Source: Alicyclobacillus sp. (lineage in GTDB: Bacteria; Bacillota; Bacilli; Alicyclobacillales; Alicyclobacillaceae). Taken from it: a stretch of 64,000 bases of DNA. Positions 17,978 to 26,658 of this stretch are shown here, piece after piece. The stretch is taken from the NCBI GenBank assembly GCA_023511295.1, contig JAIMBT010000007.1:83020-147019 (forward strand), read 5' to 3'. Position 1 is the stretch's first letter. Each line of letters begins with the position of its first letter. The position numbers and the translations under genes are program-made. The notes below the pieces were generated by a model. That model saw only the letters and a program-made list of their open reading frames with translations, was not told the DNA's origin and made no database searches.

Positions 17978-18754
17978 GTGGAGGACCAAAGCAGCGAGAC
18001 GTACTCCACCACTCGGCCACTGTTCGGGCAAACGGCCGTCGTCACGGGCGCCGCGCGCGGCATCGGGCGGGCCATCGCCATTGCGCTCGGACGGGCGGGT
18101 GCGAACGTGATCGTCAACTACCTTCAATCGGAAACCGCGGCGCACGAGGTGGTTGCCCAGATTCGCGGCCTGGGCAGCAAGGCGGACGCCGTGCAGGCGG
18201 ACGTGCGAGATCCCGCAGACGTGAGCCGTCTGTTCACGGCAGCGACTCAGTTTGGCCTGCCGAGGATTCTGGTCAACAACGCAGGTGTCGCGCATGCGCA
18301 GTGTTTCGACGAAACGACGCTCGACGACTGGCAACGGCTGCTGGAAAGCAACCTCACTGCGCCCTTCTTGTGCACGAAAGCTGCACTGCCATACCTGCGC
18401 CGCTCGGGGGCGGGGCGCATCATCAACATCGCGTCTGTGTGGGGTCTCACCGGGGGTGCGCACGAGGTGGCCTACTCGGCGGCCAAAGGGGGGCTCATCG
18501 CCTTCACGAAGGCGCTCGCGAAGGAGGTCAGCGCCACCGGGATCACGGTGAACGCCGTCGCACCCGGCGCCATCGACACGGAGATGTTGGGAAACCTCGA
18601 CGAAACGGACCGGGCCGTGGTGACAGCCGAAACTCCCGTTGGGCGACTGGGCCGACCCGAGGACGTCGCGCATGCCGTCCTGTTCCTCGCGTCTCCGGCT
18701 GCTTCCTTTATCACGGGACAGGTGATCAGCCCAAACGGCGGACTTGTGACGTGA
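17978..18754 (+). CDS. SDR-family 3-oxoacyl-ACP reductase-like protein
   Basis: Classical short-chain dehydrogenase of 258 residues. Cofactor loop TGAARGIGRA near residue 23, NNAG near 100, catalytic Ser in NIASVWG, YxxxK as YSAAKGG near 168, and the C-terminal ITGQVISPNGG typical of FabG-like enzymes. GTG at 17978 is chosen because GGGAGG precedes it; the frame is open far upstream but has no better site. Closest by pattern to FabG/YmfI-type reductases. No fatty acid genes lie nearby, so the substrate is unknown. Confidence 0.85.
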   Translation: MEDQSSETYSTTRPLFGQTAVVTGAARGIGRAIAIALGRAGANVIVNYLQSETAAHEVVAQIRGLGSKADAVQADVRDPADVSRLFTAATQFGLPRILVNNAGVAHAQCFDETTLDDWQRLLESNLTAPFLCTKAALPYLRRSGAGRIINIASVWGLTGGAHEVAYSAAKGGLIAFTKALAKEVSATGITVNAVAPGAIDTEMLGNLDETDRAVVTAETPVGRLGRPEDVAHAVLFLASPAASFITGQVISPNGGLVT

Positions 18755-18830
18755 CCCGAGGGCACCTGCCCTGCCCCTTCAGCCCGCCCTGACATCCGAT
18801 GGTAGAGGACATCGGAGAGGAGGGTCCGCA

Positions 18831-19388
18831 TTGCCGAAGCAGAGCGGTCGGCGGCCACGCCGAGCGCGCAACGAATGGTGCACGCCGCGGATGCGGCGAC
18901 GGATTGCCCGCGAGGCGGCGAAGTTGGGACTTTCCCCGGAAAAATTCGTCGCGTTGGCGCTCACGGTGTCCTCCGCCCTACGCGAGGCAGCAGGGGCAGA
19001 TCACGCCATCAACCTGAAGGCCTTCTCTCAGTGGATGGACAGTCCGTTCTGGCCGGTGCTGGTGAAGTGGATCACCCAGGCCGCTGCCGCCATCGCGCAG
19101 TCCGGCGAAGGCGCGGACGATGCACCGTCCGCGGACGCGGCGGCCGGCGATGCGGCGCCGAACCCCGCGGCGCCGCGTCCGCAAGCACCCCTTGGCGCAC
19201 ACGGGGCGCCGGAAGGCCCGCCTTCGGGCGGCTTCCAGCCAGGCGCCGAACCCCCGTCGCAGAGACCCCAGGGCCAAGTGCGCGCGTTTCCACAACCGCG
19301 GCACGAGACGGGAGCGCAGCCTCCTCCCATCCAGCCGCCACAGGTCGTCGAATGGGTGGACCCGCTCGCAGCCGGCTGGTTTTTCTAA
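18831..19388 (+). CDS. Hypothetical protein, basic N-terminus and Pro/Ala-rich tail
   Basis: 185 residues, not recognised. TTG start after GGAGAGGAGGG. The N-terminal third is basic and helical (RRxRRARNEW, then MRRRIAREAAKLGLSPEKF), followed by a mildly hydrophobic segment with several Trp (WMDSPFWPVLVKWITQ). From about residue 90 the sequence is low-complexity Ala/Pro/Gly/Gln, ending in VDPLAAGWFF. No signal peptide or membrane helix is clear. It follows the SDR gene by 76 bases on the same strand and is closed by a bidirectional terminator, supporting a real gene. Function unknown. Confidence 0.6.
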   Translation: MPKQSGRRPRRARNEWCTPRMRRRIAREAAKLGLSPEKFVALALTVSSALREAAGADHAINLKAFSQWMDSPFWPVLVKWITQAAAAIAQSGEGADDAPSADAAAGDAAPNPAAPRPQAPLGAHGAPEGPPSGGFQPGAEPPSQRPQGQVRAFPQPRHETGAQPPPIQPPQVVEWVDPLAAGWFF

Positions 19389-19408
19389 ACGGGCGGCGTA
19401 CTGGAGGG

Positions 19409-19446
19409 AAAAGACGGCGAGGAGGAAGCCCCCTTCGCCGTCTTTC
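19409..19446. terminator. Bidirectional intrinsic terminator
   Basis: 11-bp stem AAAGACGGCGA (19410-19420) with its complement (19435-19445) and a 14-base loop; A-rich 5' arm and T-rich 3' arm allow action on both strands. It separates the convergent unknown gene (plus) and the Ger(x)C gene (minus). Confidence 0.8.
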
Positions 19447-19458
19447 GGCGAAACCGCT

Positions 19459-20691
19459 CTACTTCTCCGTGAGGGGAACCATTTGCACGCCGTAGCGCCG
19501 GATACTCAGGTCCATATTCACCCGAATTTGCGCACGGTCGAGGTTCTCCTCCCACGGGTACTGGACGAACGCCTGGTGATTCGGAAAGTCGTGGCGAATG
19601 CCGGCCGAAACGGGAATGACATCAGCCTTGTCCTTCATCAACAAGCGCTGGAGAACCGCCTGCAACTGCTTCCCCAACTGTGTATCGACCGCCCGTTGCA
19701 AACGCAACCGGGCCCCGGAATCGGAGTAGTCCACACTGTCCTCCGTGGTTTGAATATCGCCTTCGAGCGGCACGTCCACGGAGACCTGCAAGGGAGACCC
19801 CAGCGCGACGTGGAAGCGCGGTGGATGCTCCGCCCGCAGGGACAGGCCGATGCGCTCGGCCGGATGCAGTGGATCTTGGACGTTCAGCGTGACGCGTCTG
19901 GCATTCCCGCAAAGGATGTCGACGGCTTGCATCTGTTTGTCATCCAACACGTCGACCATTTTCCCGCCGCGAAAGACAGCTGCGCCGCCCCATTCCACCG
20001 GATTTCCACCCGCACGGGCCAGGTGACCCGTCTGTTGGCTTGGACGTTCCTTCTCCGGAATCCCCTGCTCTCCTTTCGGGTCCTGCTCCACCATCGGATT
20101 GATGGCGAACATCGGCAGCAAGGTGCCTACGTGGTGCGTCTGCAAGTTGCGCAGGAGGTCGTGAAGATACGTCGGCGGGAGCGTGCCCTCCTCCTGCCCG
20201 ACCATGGCCACACCTTCGGCCGCTCGAGACGGGGACTTCTCCAAGACCGGTTGAAACGCGGCCATCGTCTTCGCCGCCGTATCCTCGGTGACCCCGACCA
20301 GGGTCGTTCCGCGAAACTGCCGATAGCGAGACACCGTTTCTGCAATGTCCGACAGCCCGCGCTTCGCCATCTCCTGTCCAAACAAGAGCAGCGTCAGGTG
20401 CGTCAGGGTCAAGGTGCGTTCGACACTGCTGTTCGCCGTCGTCATGGCTTCCGTGATGGTGCGTGCGCGCACGGTGATCTGGGGGCCGGAAGACTTGCTC
20501 TCCGTGTCGCTGCCGGACCCGGATGCCTGCGGAGCGGCGATGTCAAAGGTAACGTCCATCATGCCCCCCGGAGCGGCATCGACGCCCATGACGGTCACGA
20601 ACGCCTGTTGCTCCAACTCCTTTCGGTCATAGCAACCACACAGTAGAAGCGGAGCCATCGCGATACTGAAACAGCAGACCGCACGTCTCAT
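19459..20691 (-). CDS. Ger(x)C family spore germination lipoprotein
   Basis: C subunit of a germinant receptor, anchored by lipid in the spore inner membrane. The 410-residue protein starts MRRAVCCF at 20691, behind GGGGGA, and has a lipoprotein signal peptide with lipobox LLCGC. Family signatures: CYDRKELEQQAFVTVMGVDA directly after the lipid cysteine, ITEAM...SSVERTLTLTHLTLLLFGQEMAKRGL, and a C-terminal domain. Usually encoded with A and B subunits; here none is adjacent, so it is an orphan C subunit or partners are elsewhere. Confidence 0.92.
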   Translation of the reverse strand: MRRAVCCFSIAMAPLLLCGCYDRKELEQQAFVTVMGVDAAPGGMMDVTFDIAAPQASGSGSDTESKSSGPQITVRARTITEAMTTANSSVERTLTLTHLTLLLFGQEMAKRGLSDIAETVSRYRQFRGTTLVGVTEDTAAKTMAAFQPVLEKSPSRAAEGVAMVGQEEGTLPPTYLHDLLRNLQTHHVGTLLPMFAINPMVEQDPKGEQGIPEKERPSQQTGHLARAGGNPVEWGGAAVFRGGKMVDVLDDKQMQAVDILCGNARRVTLNVQDPLHPAERIGLSLRAEHPPRFHVALGSPLQVSVDVPLEGDIQTTEDSVDYSDSGARLRLQRAVDTQLGKQLQAVLQRLLMKDKADVIPVSAGIRHDFPNHQAFVQYPWEENLDRAQIRVNMDLSIRRYGVQMVPLTEK

Positions 20692-20900
20692 GCAGCCGGT
20701 CCCCCTTGGCGTACAACTGCCGATAGCCTGCCCGGAACACCTCAGTTCGTATGCGCTTTCTCGCCTACGAGACAACGGATCGTGGTAGGATGGATGCAGG
20801 TACGCGGAGAAACCGTCGCATGGGGCGAAGGCTGTGTGAAACCCTGTGCAAAGCTGAGTCCCGCGACTTCGTGCCGTGCCGAGCGAATGAGGTGAAGCGC

Positions 20901-22046
20901 ATGCAGAATACCGGGTATGGATTGATCCGGCCCGAATCCCCGCCGTTCGTCCCCTCGTCTGTCTACACCTTCCCAGACCTTGAGGCTATCCGCGCCTATT
21001 ACGCCGGGTCCGCACCTGGATACCTGTATCGGCGCAACGGCAACCCCAACACGGACCAACTCGAAGAGGCCCTCTGCCAACTCACAGGGGCCGCGGCCGC
21101 TGTATTCGCTGCGTCCGGGATGGCGGCCATCGCCCAGGCGTGTTTCAGTCTCCTCAAACCCGGCGACCACCTCGTCGCAACCCGCCACCTCTACGGTGGA
21201 ACGTACGCGTTGTTCGAACAAGTGCTTCGGCCCTGGGGCATCTCGGTGGATTACGTGGACATGGACGACGGCGACTCGTTGGCTGCAGCGCTTCGCCCGA
21301 ACACGGCGCTGTTGTACGTCGAGACCATCGCCAACCCCCTCCTGCAAGTGGCGGACCTCGAAGCCATCGGGCGTTTTGCCGCCGCGCATAGCCTCCGGTG
21401 GATGGTGGATAACACCTTCGCCAGCCCGTACCTGGCTCGGCCACACACGTTCGGGGCGGACGTGGTGGTCGAGAGCCTGACCAAGTTCCTCGGCGGACAC
21501 AGCGACGTGATGGGCGGCGTGTGCTACGGTTCGGCAGACGTCATGACACCGATTCGAACCTTGACCGTGACGGTTGGCGGCGTGCTGTCTGCGTTCGATG
21601 CCTGGATGACGCAGCGAAGCCTGCAGACCTTCCATCTGCGCATGCCTCAACACTGCCGCAACGCACTGGCGCTCGCCGAATTCCTGCGCGGACACCCGGC
21701 CGTGGAACAAGTGTTCTACCCCGGACTTCCCGACAGTCCATGGCACGCCATCGCACGCAGAGTCCTCTTCGACGGCTTCGGCGCGATGGTGTCCATCCAC
21801 CTGCGTGGCGGAGAGGAAGCTGTAAACCGCCTGCTGCGGGCATGCCGCCACGTGGCCCTGGCCCCGTCGCTCGGCGGAACGCGAACCACGGTCTCACACC
21901 CTGCGTTGACCTCCCACCGGGCCTTCTCACCCGCCGAGCGCGCCCAACTGGACATCCGCGACGGCACGGTTCGGATTTCCGTTGGGACAGAGCCCTTCGA
22001 GGTTATTCTGGAAGACCTGCGGCACGCGTTGGACGAAGCGCGGTAA
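20901..22046 (+). CDS. Cystathionine gamma-synthase/lyase family PLP enzyme
   Basis: Cys/Met-metabolism fold-type I PLP enzyme, 381 residues. Motifs: YRRNGNPNTDQLE near 43, AASGMAAI, LYGGTYALFEQ, DNTFASPYL near 170, and the PLP lysine in VESLTKFLGGHSD near 195; C-terminal RISVGTE. ATG at 20901 follows AGGTGAAG. The sequence does not settle between cystathionine gamma-synthase, cystathionine or homocysteine gamma-lyase and methionine gamma-lyase. No other sulfur genes adjoin it. It diverges from the Ger(x)C gene with about 210 bases between starts. Confidence 0.88.
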   Translation: MQNTGYGLIRPESPPFVPSSVYTFPDLEAIRAYYAGSAPGYLYRRNGNPNTDQLEEALCQLTGAAAAVFAASGMAAIAQACFSLLKPGDHLVATRHLYGGTYALFEQVLRPWGISVDYVDMDDGDSLAAALRPNTALLYVETIANPLLQVADLEAIGRFAAAHSLRWMVDNTFASPYLARPHTFGADVVVESLTKFLGGHSDVMGGVCYGSADVMTPIRTLTVTVGGVLSAFDAWMTQRSLQTFHLRMPQHCRNALALAEFLRGHPAVEQVFYPGLPDSPWHAIARRVLFDGFGAMVSIHLRGGEEAVNRLLRACRHVALAPSLGGTRTTVSHPALTSHRAFSPAERAQLDIRDGTVRISVGTEPFEVILEDLRHALDEAR

Positions 22047-22080
22047 TCCATCGCCGGCCCCTCGCCCCCAAACGCATCCA

Positions 22081-22112
22081 GCCCGGCCATCTCCGTAAAG
22101 GGGACGCCGGGC
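22081..22112. terminator. Weak hairpin between convergent genes
   Basis: GCCCGGC (22081-22087) and GCCGGGC (22106-22112) form a 7-bp stem with an 18-base loop between the PLP enzyme and rsfA. No U tract. Confidence 0.3.
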
Positions 22113-22123
22113 CGGCGTGGTCT

Positions 22124-22771
22124 TCACTCCGCCTGTTGCTCGGCAGGCGGGTCTGGGTTCACGCGCTCGAGGTTGCCGTGTTCGTCAATCCGGTAGATGA
22201 AGCCGGTCGAGTTTTCGTCGCCGTCGAGGAACGCGGCCTTCCGAGCCCGCTCGACGATGTCGACCAGGGACCGGTAGTCCTCCATAACGGCAGCATAGTC
22301 GCTTCGCAAGGTTCGCAGCTCCTCGCGCATGCTCGCCGCTTCTTTGCTCAGGCGCTCGTACTTCGCTTTCCACTCGTTGCACTCGCGCTCCGCACTGCGC
22401 CAACGCGAGGCCCATTGCTGCGCCGTGTTTTTTTCCTGGCGCAAAAAGCGCAGTACCTGCGCCCAGCTCATGAGCGTCGCCGTCGGATGGTCGTAGTCGC
22501 CGCCTTCCATCTGCGCTTGGATTTTCTGCGACTTGCGCTCCTTGCGCTCCTCTTTCGCCATCTCTATCTGCTTGCGAAACTGCTTGCGCACGCACGCGTT
22601 CCACCGAAACCCACACGCGGCAGCCGTCCGCCCGAGGCGCCTGCTGGCTTCGTTGAATCCCGCCAATTGCGTACTGCCGTCGCGGATGTGCTTGAGGACC
22701 ACTTCGGCCAACACCGAATCGTCCTCCGTCGTCCACGCGTCTTGTCTCATGGTGCGTATCTGTTGTGACAT
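22124..22771 (-). CDS. rsfA: RsfA family prespore-specific transcriptional regulator
   Basis: 215 residues. The N-terminal Myb/SANT-like segment RQDAWTTEDDSVLAEVVLKHIRDGSTQLAGF and RLGRTAAACGFRWNACVRKQF matches B. subtilis RsfA, which modifies sigma-F-dependent gene expression in the forespore. A charged coiled coil follows (about 120-175). ATG at 22771 is behind GGGAGG with 8-nt spacing. Monocistronic by context; a forespore promoter was not identified upstream. Confidence 0.92.
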   Translation of the reverse strand: MSQQIRTMRQDAWTTEDDSVLAEVVLKHIRDGSTQLAGFNEASRRLGRTAAACGFRWNACVRKQFRKQIEMAKEERKERKSQKIQAQMEGGDYDHPTATLMSWAQVLRFLRQEKNTAQQWASRWRSAERECNEWKAKYERLSKEAASMREELRTLRSDYAAVMEDYRSLVDIVERARKAAFLDGDENSTGFIYRIDEHGNLERVNPDPPAEQQAE

Positions 22772-23003
22772 GTTGACGGCCTCCCGCAGATCCTTTGCTC
22801 GTTCCGATTGTGGATTCGCATCAGGACGAAACTATCTACCAGCATTTCCAACAAAATGAGTGTTTAAACATGTAAAACCCTGCCGGCAGATGCCTGAAGA
22901 CAAGGAACTGGGGTTTCGCATCGCGTGCGCCGCTGCTTTCGATGAGTGGACCAAGGACCGGTGTGAGGCTGCCATTCGGGGAAAGTGGCCTGGGCCACGC
23001 GGA

Positions 23004-23039
23004 AGCGGCGGGTCCCGGGGAATGGAGGAACCCGCCGCT
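23004..23039 (-). terminator. GC-rich hairpin after the secreted protein gene
   Basis: 10-bp stem AGCGGCGGGT (23004-23013) with its complement (23030-23039), loop of 16, six bases past the stop of the minus-strand gene. No U tract, so termination is uncertain. The rest of 22772-23044 holds no convincing gene. Confidence 0.4.
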
Positions 23040-23044
23040 CTGCA

Positions 23045-23752
23045 CTAGTGGGTTGCGTCGGGTGAAGTCGAACGCGCAAACCAATCCGTCTTGTTGAACC
23101 AGGTTTCGACCTTCGCGTTCACCTGGGCATCCAGCTTTTGCTCGACGGCGCCTTGCAGCGTCGTCGCCGAAACGCCGTGTTGCGCTGCAATCTGATGGAT
23201 GGACGCACCGCCTTTCAGCTGACTCACAAGTTGCTGTCGCGTGATGTGCAACTGCGAAGCGACGAAGTTCAACACGTCCATACTGGCAACATATCGGGTT
23301 GGTGCATGCATCACGTGACGGTTCGCCATCCACTGCGGCAATCGTTGCTCGAGGTTGGCGAGGAGGTGGGCCTCGCGTGCGGCCGTCATGTGACCCGACG
23401 ACACCCGCGCCTGCAGGTCGTTCTGAAGCAGCGTCTGCAGCTCGCTCTGCAACTGAGATGTGGACACGTTCTCCTTCTGTGCGATGTCGTCCAAGGACTG
23501 ACCGGACTGTAAGTCGTGAACGAGCTGCGGTTTCGTCAGGTGCAAGTCACTTGCCACCTCGTCCGCATTTCGCTGCAGCATCGACCGCAACCACTGCGAA
23601 GCCGGGTGCTGCCGGGTTGATGTGGTCGACGTGTTTGTGGAAGGCGGACTCGAACTGGCGAATGCGGGAATGGCGTAGGTCAAGATGCCGCCTACCGCAA
23701 GCCCAGCGATGGCACTCGACAGCACGGCCAGTTTCGTCCCACGGTGTTTCAT
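23045..23752 (-). CDS. Secreted protein with two related helical repeats
   Basis: 235 residues, start MKHRGTKL at 23752. Signal peptide with hydrophobic core (about 10-30) and AFA cleavage region, then a Ser/Thr linker. Two related units follow: LTKPQLVHDLQSGQSLDDIAQKENVS (about 77-102) and ITRQQLVSQLKGGASIHQIAAQHGVS (about 172-197), each followed by LQxxxxxxLxAxV. This is the 'LxxxLxxGxSlxxIA' pattern seen in DUF2680-like secreted proteins of spore formers. Function unknown; an exported or cell-wall protein is inferred. Confidence 0.7.
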   Translation of the reverse strand: MKHRGTKLAVLSSAIAGLAVGGILTYAIPAFASSSPPSTNTSTTSTRQHPASQWLRSMLQRNADEVASDLHLTKPQLVHDLQSGQSLDDIAQKENVSTSQLQSELQTLLQNDLQARVSSGHMTAAREAHLLANLEQRLPQWMANRHVMHAPTRYVASMDVLNFVASQLHITRQQLVSQLKGGASIHQIAAQHGVSATTLQGAVEQKLDAQVNAKVETWFNKTDWFARSTSPDATH

Positions 23753-23859
23753 CAAAACCACCCTTTCCAAGTTATGGACTGCATGGCCTGACGCCATCAT
23801 TATCGACGCGACTTGTCAAGTGGAGATTGAACCCTTGTGGAGATTCGTTGGTCATGGGC

Positions 23860-23889
23860 AAAAAAAATCCGAGCCTCCATGGCTCGGAT
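23860..23889 (-). terminator. Intrinsic terminator of the 24 kb small gene
   Basis: 9-bp perfect stem (23867-23875 with 23881-23889), 5-base loop, followed on the minus strand by a run of at least seven T. It starts a few bases after the stop at 23894. Confidence 0.85.
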
Positions 23890-23893
23890 ACAC

Positions 23894-24142
23894 TCATTTG
23901 TCCGGCGTCATCTCGCGAATGGGAATCCTCCGCCACCCGGCGCGGCGGTAGATGGCGGGTTCACTGCCATCGACGAACTGGAACGCCGCAACCCGGCGCG
24001 CCGGGCGCAGGCGCCGTTTCGCCAGCATCCGCAGCATCGCCAAGAGCACCGCGAACCAGCGGCTCCGCAGTACGGCATTGACAAACCCGTACGCCAACAA
24101 CCCCCACCGAATCAGTCGGTAGACGGTCCGAAGGGTCCTCAT
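23894..24142 (-). CDS. Small hypothetical membrane-associated basic protein
   Basis: 82 residues, not recognised. Start ATG at 24142 behind GGGGAG with 8-nt spacing. It has a hydrophobic stretch (about 8-38, broken by Arg) and a strongly basic middle (KRRLRPARR), then a C-terminal REMTPDK tail. It lies 77 bases downstream of thiI on the same strand and is followed by a strong terminator, which together support expression. Confidence 0.6.
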   Translation of the reverse strand: MRTLRTVYRLIRWGLLAYGFVNAVLRSRWFAVLLAMLRMLAKRRLRPARRVAAFQFVDGSEPAIYRRAGWRRIPIREMTPDK

Positions 24143-24219
24143 CTGCACCACTCCCCGTGTCGATTAGGGTGCCCACAGACCGAACCCCTGATGCTGCCGC
24201 GAGCGCCGCGTCCCGCTCG

Positions 24220-25419
24220 TCATCCCACCGGGGATCTGCGGCTGAAGACCTTCGTCTCCGTGCGCGCCACGGCCTCGGACACCAGCCGCTCGACGTCCAA
24301 GTCTTGTTCCGCGCGCTCGGTCTCCGCCAAGCCCGGTTTCGTTCGCGGCTGCTTGGGAACAAAGATGGTGCAGCAATCTTCGTACGGCAGGATGGACGTC
24401 TCGTAGGTGCCAATCTGCCGCGCCAGGCGAATGATGGACACCTTGTCTTCGGCAATCAACGGTCGCAAAACCGGAAGGCGCGTCACCGCGTTGATCACCC
24501 GCAGACTCTCCAGCGTCTGGCTGGCCACCTGGCCGAGGCTCTCGCCCGTCACCAGTGCCAACAGCGCGTTTTGTTCGGCAATGCGCTCCGAGATCCGCAT
24601 CATCATCCGCCGCATCACCGTGATTGTCAAGTTTTCCGGACAATGCTTGCGAATCTCCGTCTGGACATCGGTGAAATGCACGGTGTGCAGGCGGACCCGC
24701 CCGCCCCAGTTCGCCAGCGTCTGAGCTAACGTCTCCACCTTGTCCAGGGCGCGTTGGCTGGTGAACGGGAAACTGTGAAAGTGGATGGCGTCCAGCTCCA
24801 CCCCGCGTTTGAGCGCCAACCATCCCGCCACCGGACTGTCGATCCCGCCGGAGAGCAGCAGCCCCACACGCCCAGAGGTGCCTACGGGGAGGCCTCCCAG
24901 AGCCGGCACCTTGACCCCGTACACGAGGGCCTCTTCGTCGCGCACCTCCACGAATACCGTCACGGCGGGATGGTGGACGTCGACGGTCCATCCCGTCTCC
25001 GCCGCCAACAGTTGGCCGCCGACCTCCGATGCCACCTCCATCGAGGTCAGCGGGTACCGTTTGTTGACGCGCTTCGCCTCAACCTTGAACGACCGCTCTG
25101 CGGCCGACAGTCCGAGTCGACGGGCTTCTTCGCCTCGGACGCGCAGCGCTGCCTGTACCATCTCTTCGAGTGCCAGCCCCGTGACCTCGACCGGGCTCAA
25201 CGAGACGATACCAAACACGTTCTTGAGCCGGGAGATGACGACATCCACCGGAGCGTCATCGAGGGTGATGAGGACGCGCCCGTTCTGGCGCGCAATTCGA
25301 ACGCCAGGGACGTCGGCAACCACCCGCCGCATGTTCCCGACCAGTCGCTCCTCGAACTGGTGCCGGTTCTTGCCTTTCAGACTGAGCTCCCCGTAGCGCG
25401 CAATCACCTGCCGAATCAT
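24220..25419 (-). CDS. thiI: tRNA 4-thiouridine synthase ThiI (no rhodanese domain)
   Basis: ATP-dependent thiolation of U8 in tRNA; also linked to thiazole synthesis in some bacteria. 399 residues: ferredoxin-like domain and THUMP domain (about 60-165), then a PP-loop ATPase with LLSGGIDSPVAGW near residue 188. The C-terminus stops shortly after ATRLPVLRPLIAEDK and ILPYEDCCTIFVPKQP, so the rhodanese domain of E. coli ThiI is absent, as in B. subtilis, where the partner cysteine desulfurase supplies sulfur directly. Start overlaps that partner by 4 bases (ATGA). Confidence 0.95.
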   Translation of the reverse strand: MIRQVIARYGELSLKGKNRHQFEERLVGNMRRVVADVPGVRIARQNGRVLITLDDAPVDVVISRLKNVFGIVSLSPVEVTGLALEEMVQAALRVRGEEARRLGLSAAERSFKVEAKRVNKRYPLTSMEVASEVGGQLLAAETGWTVDVHHPAVTVFVEVRDEEALVYGVKVPALGGLPVGTSGRVGLLLSGGIDSPVAGWLALKRGVELDAIHFHSFPFTSQRALDKVETLAQTLANWGGRVRLHTVHFTDVQTEIRKHCPENLTITVMRRMMMRISERIAEQNALLALVTGESLGQVASQTLESLRVINAVTRLPVLRPLIAEDKVSIIRLARQIGTYETSILPYEDCCTIFVPKQPRTKPGLAETERAEQDLDVERLVSEAVARTETKVFSRRSPVG

Positions 25420-26579
25420 CGAGATGTGCCCCCTTTCCGCGCCACCGAGTACAACCAGCGGACCTGTCGGTCGACCACCTCAGCCGCCGCCTCCAGTGCC
25501 GACGCAGGGGTCCAGCGCGCGAACGACAAACGCAGCGTCCCCGTGACCATCTCGGGGGCGCAGCCCATGGCTTCCAACACGTGACTGGCTTTGCTGTGTC
25601 CGCCTTTGGTGGAGCAGGCCGATCCGGTCGAGACGTAGACACCCTCCGCCTCCAGCGCGTGCACCAGCACCTCCCCCTTTAACCCGGGGAAGGATACGCT
25701 GACGATGTAGGGCGAAACCACGGGCGGCGCGTGTACGACCGCTCCGGGGATCTGCTGCAGACGCTCCACCAGCAAGGCGCGCTTGCGGTGCGCCTCCGCG
25801 AAGTCGTGCTCGATGTCACGGTAAGCAGCGGTAGCCGATTCTGCCAATGCGACAATCCCGAGCAGGTTCTCCGTCCCGGAGCGTAGGCCGTACTCTTGGC
25901 CACCGCCGTACAGTAGCGGATGAATCTCGAGCCCCTCCCGCATCACCAGTGCGCCGACGCCTTTTGGCGCACCGAGCTTGTGGCCAGAGATCGTGTAGAG
26001 GTCAACGGGCACGTCGGCGAGACCATTGGGGAGCTTGCCAAACGCCTGAATTCCGTCGACGTGAAACAAGGTCTTCGGAAAGTCGCGCAGTCGGCGCCCT
26101 ATCTCTCCCACGTCCGCGACGGCCCCCGTCTCGTTGTTCACGTGCATCACGCTGACGAGGACGGTGTCCGCTGTGACCGCGTCGAGGACATCCTCCACGC
26201 GCACGTGTCCGTCCGGCTGGGGGGCGACGTACGTGACGCGCCAGCCCTCCCGCTCGAGCGCGCGATACGCTTCGAGTACCGAGGGATGTTCAATGCGCGT
26301 CGTCACCAGGTGACGACCTCGGTTGTGGTACCTCCGGACAACGCCGAAAATCGCGAGGTTGTTTGCCTCGGTTCCGCCGCCCGTGAAGACAATGCGCGCC
26401 CGTGGACGGCCGAGACAGGTGAGGATGGCCCGCCGCGCTTCACTCAGCAGGCGTTCCGCTTCAACGCCCTTCGCGTGCAGGGAAGAAGGGTTTCCGTAGA
26501 TATCCAAAGACCGCACAACCGCCTCCCGCACCTCGGGCAAAATGGGTGCGGTGGCGGCGTTGTCGAGGTAAACGTCCAT
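25416..26579 (-). CDS. nifZ: Cysteine desulfurase partner of ThiI (NifZ/IscS-like)
   Basis: PLP enzyme releasing sulfur from cysteine as a persulfide. 387 residues: YLDNAATAP at the N-terminus, GGTEANNLAI near 68, HVNNETGA near 150, PLP lysine in TISGHKLGAPKG near 203, RSGTEN, and the catalytic Cys in YVSTGSACST near 325. The 4-base overlap with thiI mirrors B. subtilis nifZ-thiI, so sulfur transfer to ThiI is the inferred role. Confidence 0.93.
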   Translation of the reverse strand: MDVYLDNAATAPILPEVREAVVRSLDIYGNPSSLHAKGVEAERLLSEARRAILTCLGRPRARIVFTGGGTEANNLAIFGVVRRYHNRGRHLVTTRIEHPSVLEAYRALEREGWRVTYVAPQPDGHVRVEDVLDAVTADTVLVSVMHVNNETGAVADVGEIGRRLRDFPKTLFHVDGIQAFGKLPNGLADVPVDLYTISGHKLGAPKGVGALVMREGLEIHPLLYGGGQEYGLRSGTENLLGIVALAESATAAYRDIEHDFAEAHRKRALLVERLQQIPGAVVHAPPVVSPYIVSVSFPGLKGEVLVHALEAEGVYVSTGSACSTKGGHSKASHVLEAMGCAPEMVTGTLRLSFARWTPASALEAAAEVVDRQVRWLYSVARKGGTSR

Positions 26580-26658
26580 CCAGTTGATGCTCCTTTACCT
26601 GGCGCCCGTGCGGGACCGATGGCGAACGGACCATCCGGTCTCGACAGTACACCGGCGG

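Noticed and set aside
22860..23048. Plus-strand 62-codon frame
   Set aside because: No ribosome binding site and overlaps the hairpin downstream of the secreted protein gene.
22836..23333. Minus-strand open frame after rsfA
   Set aside because: Overlaps the secreted protein gene in another frame; no start site support.
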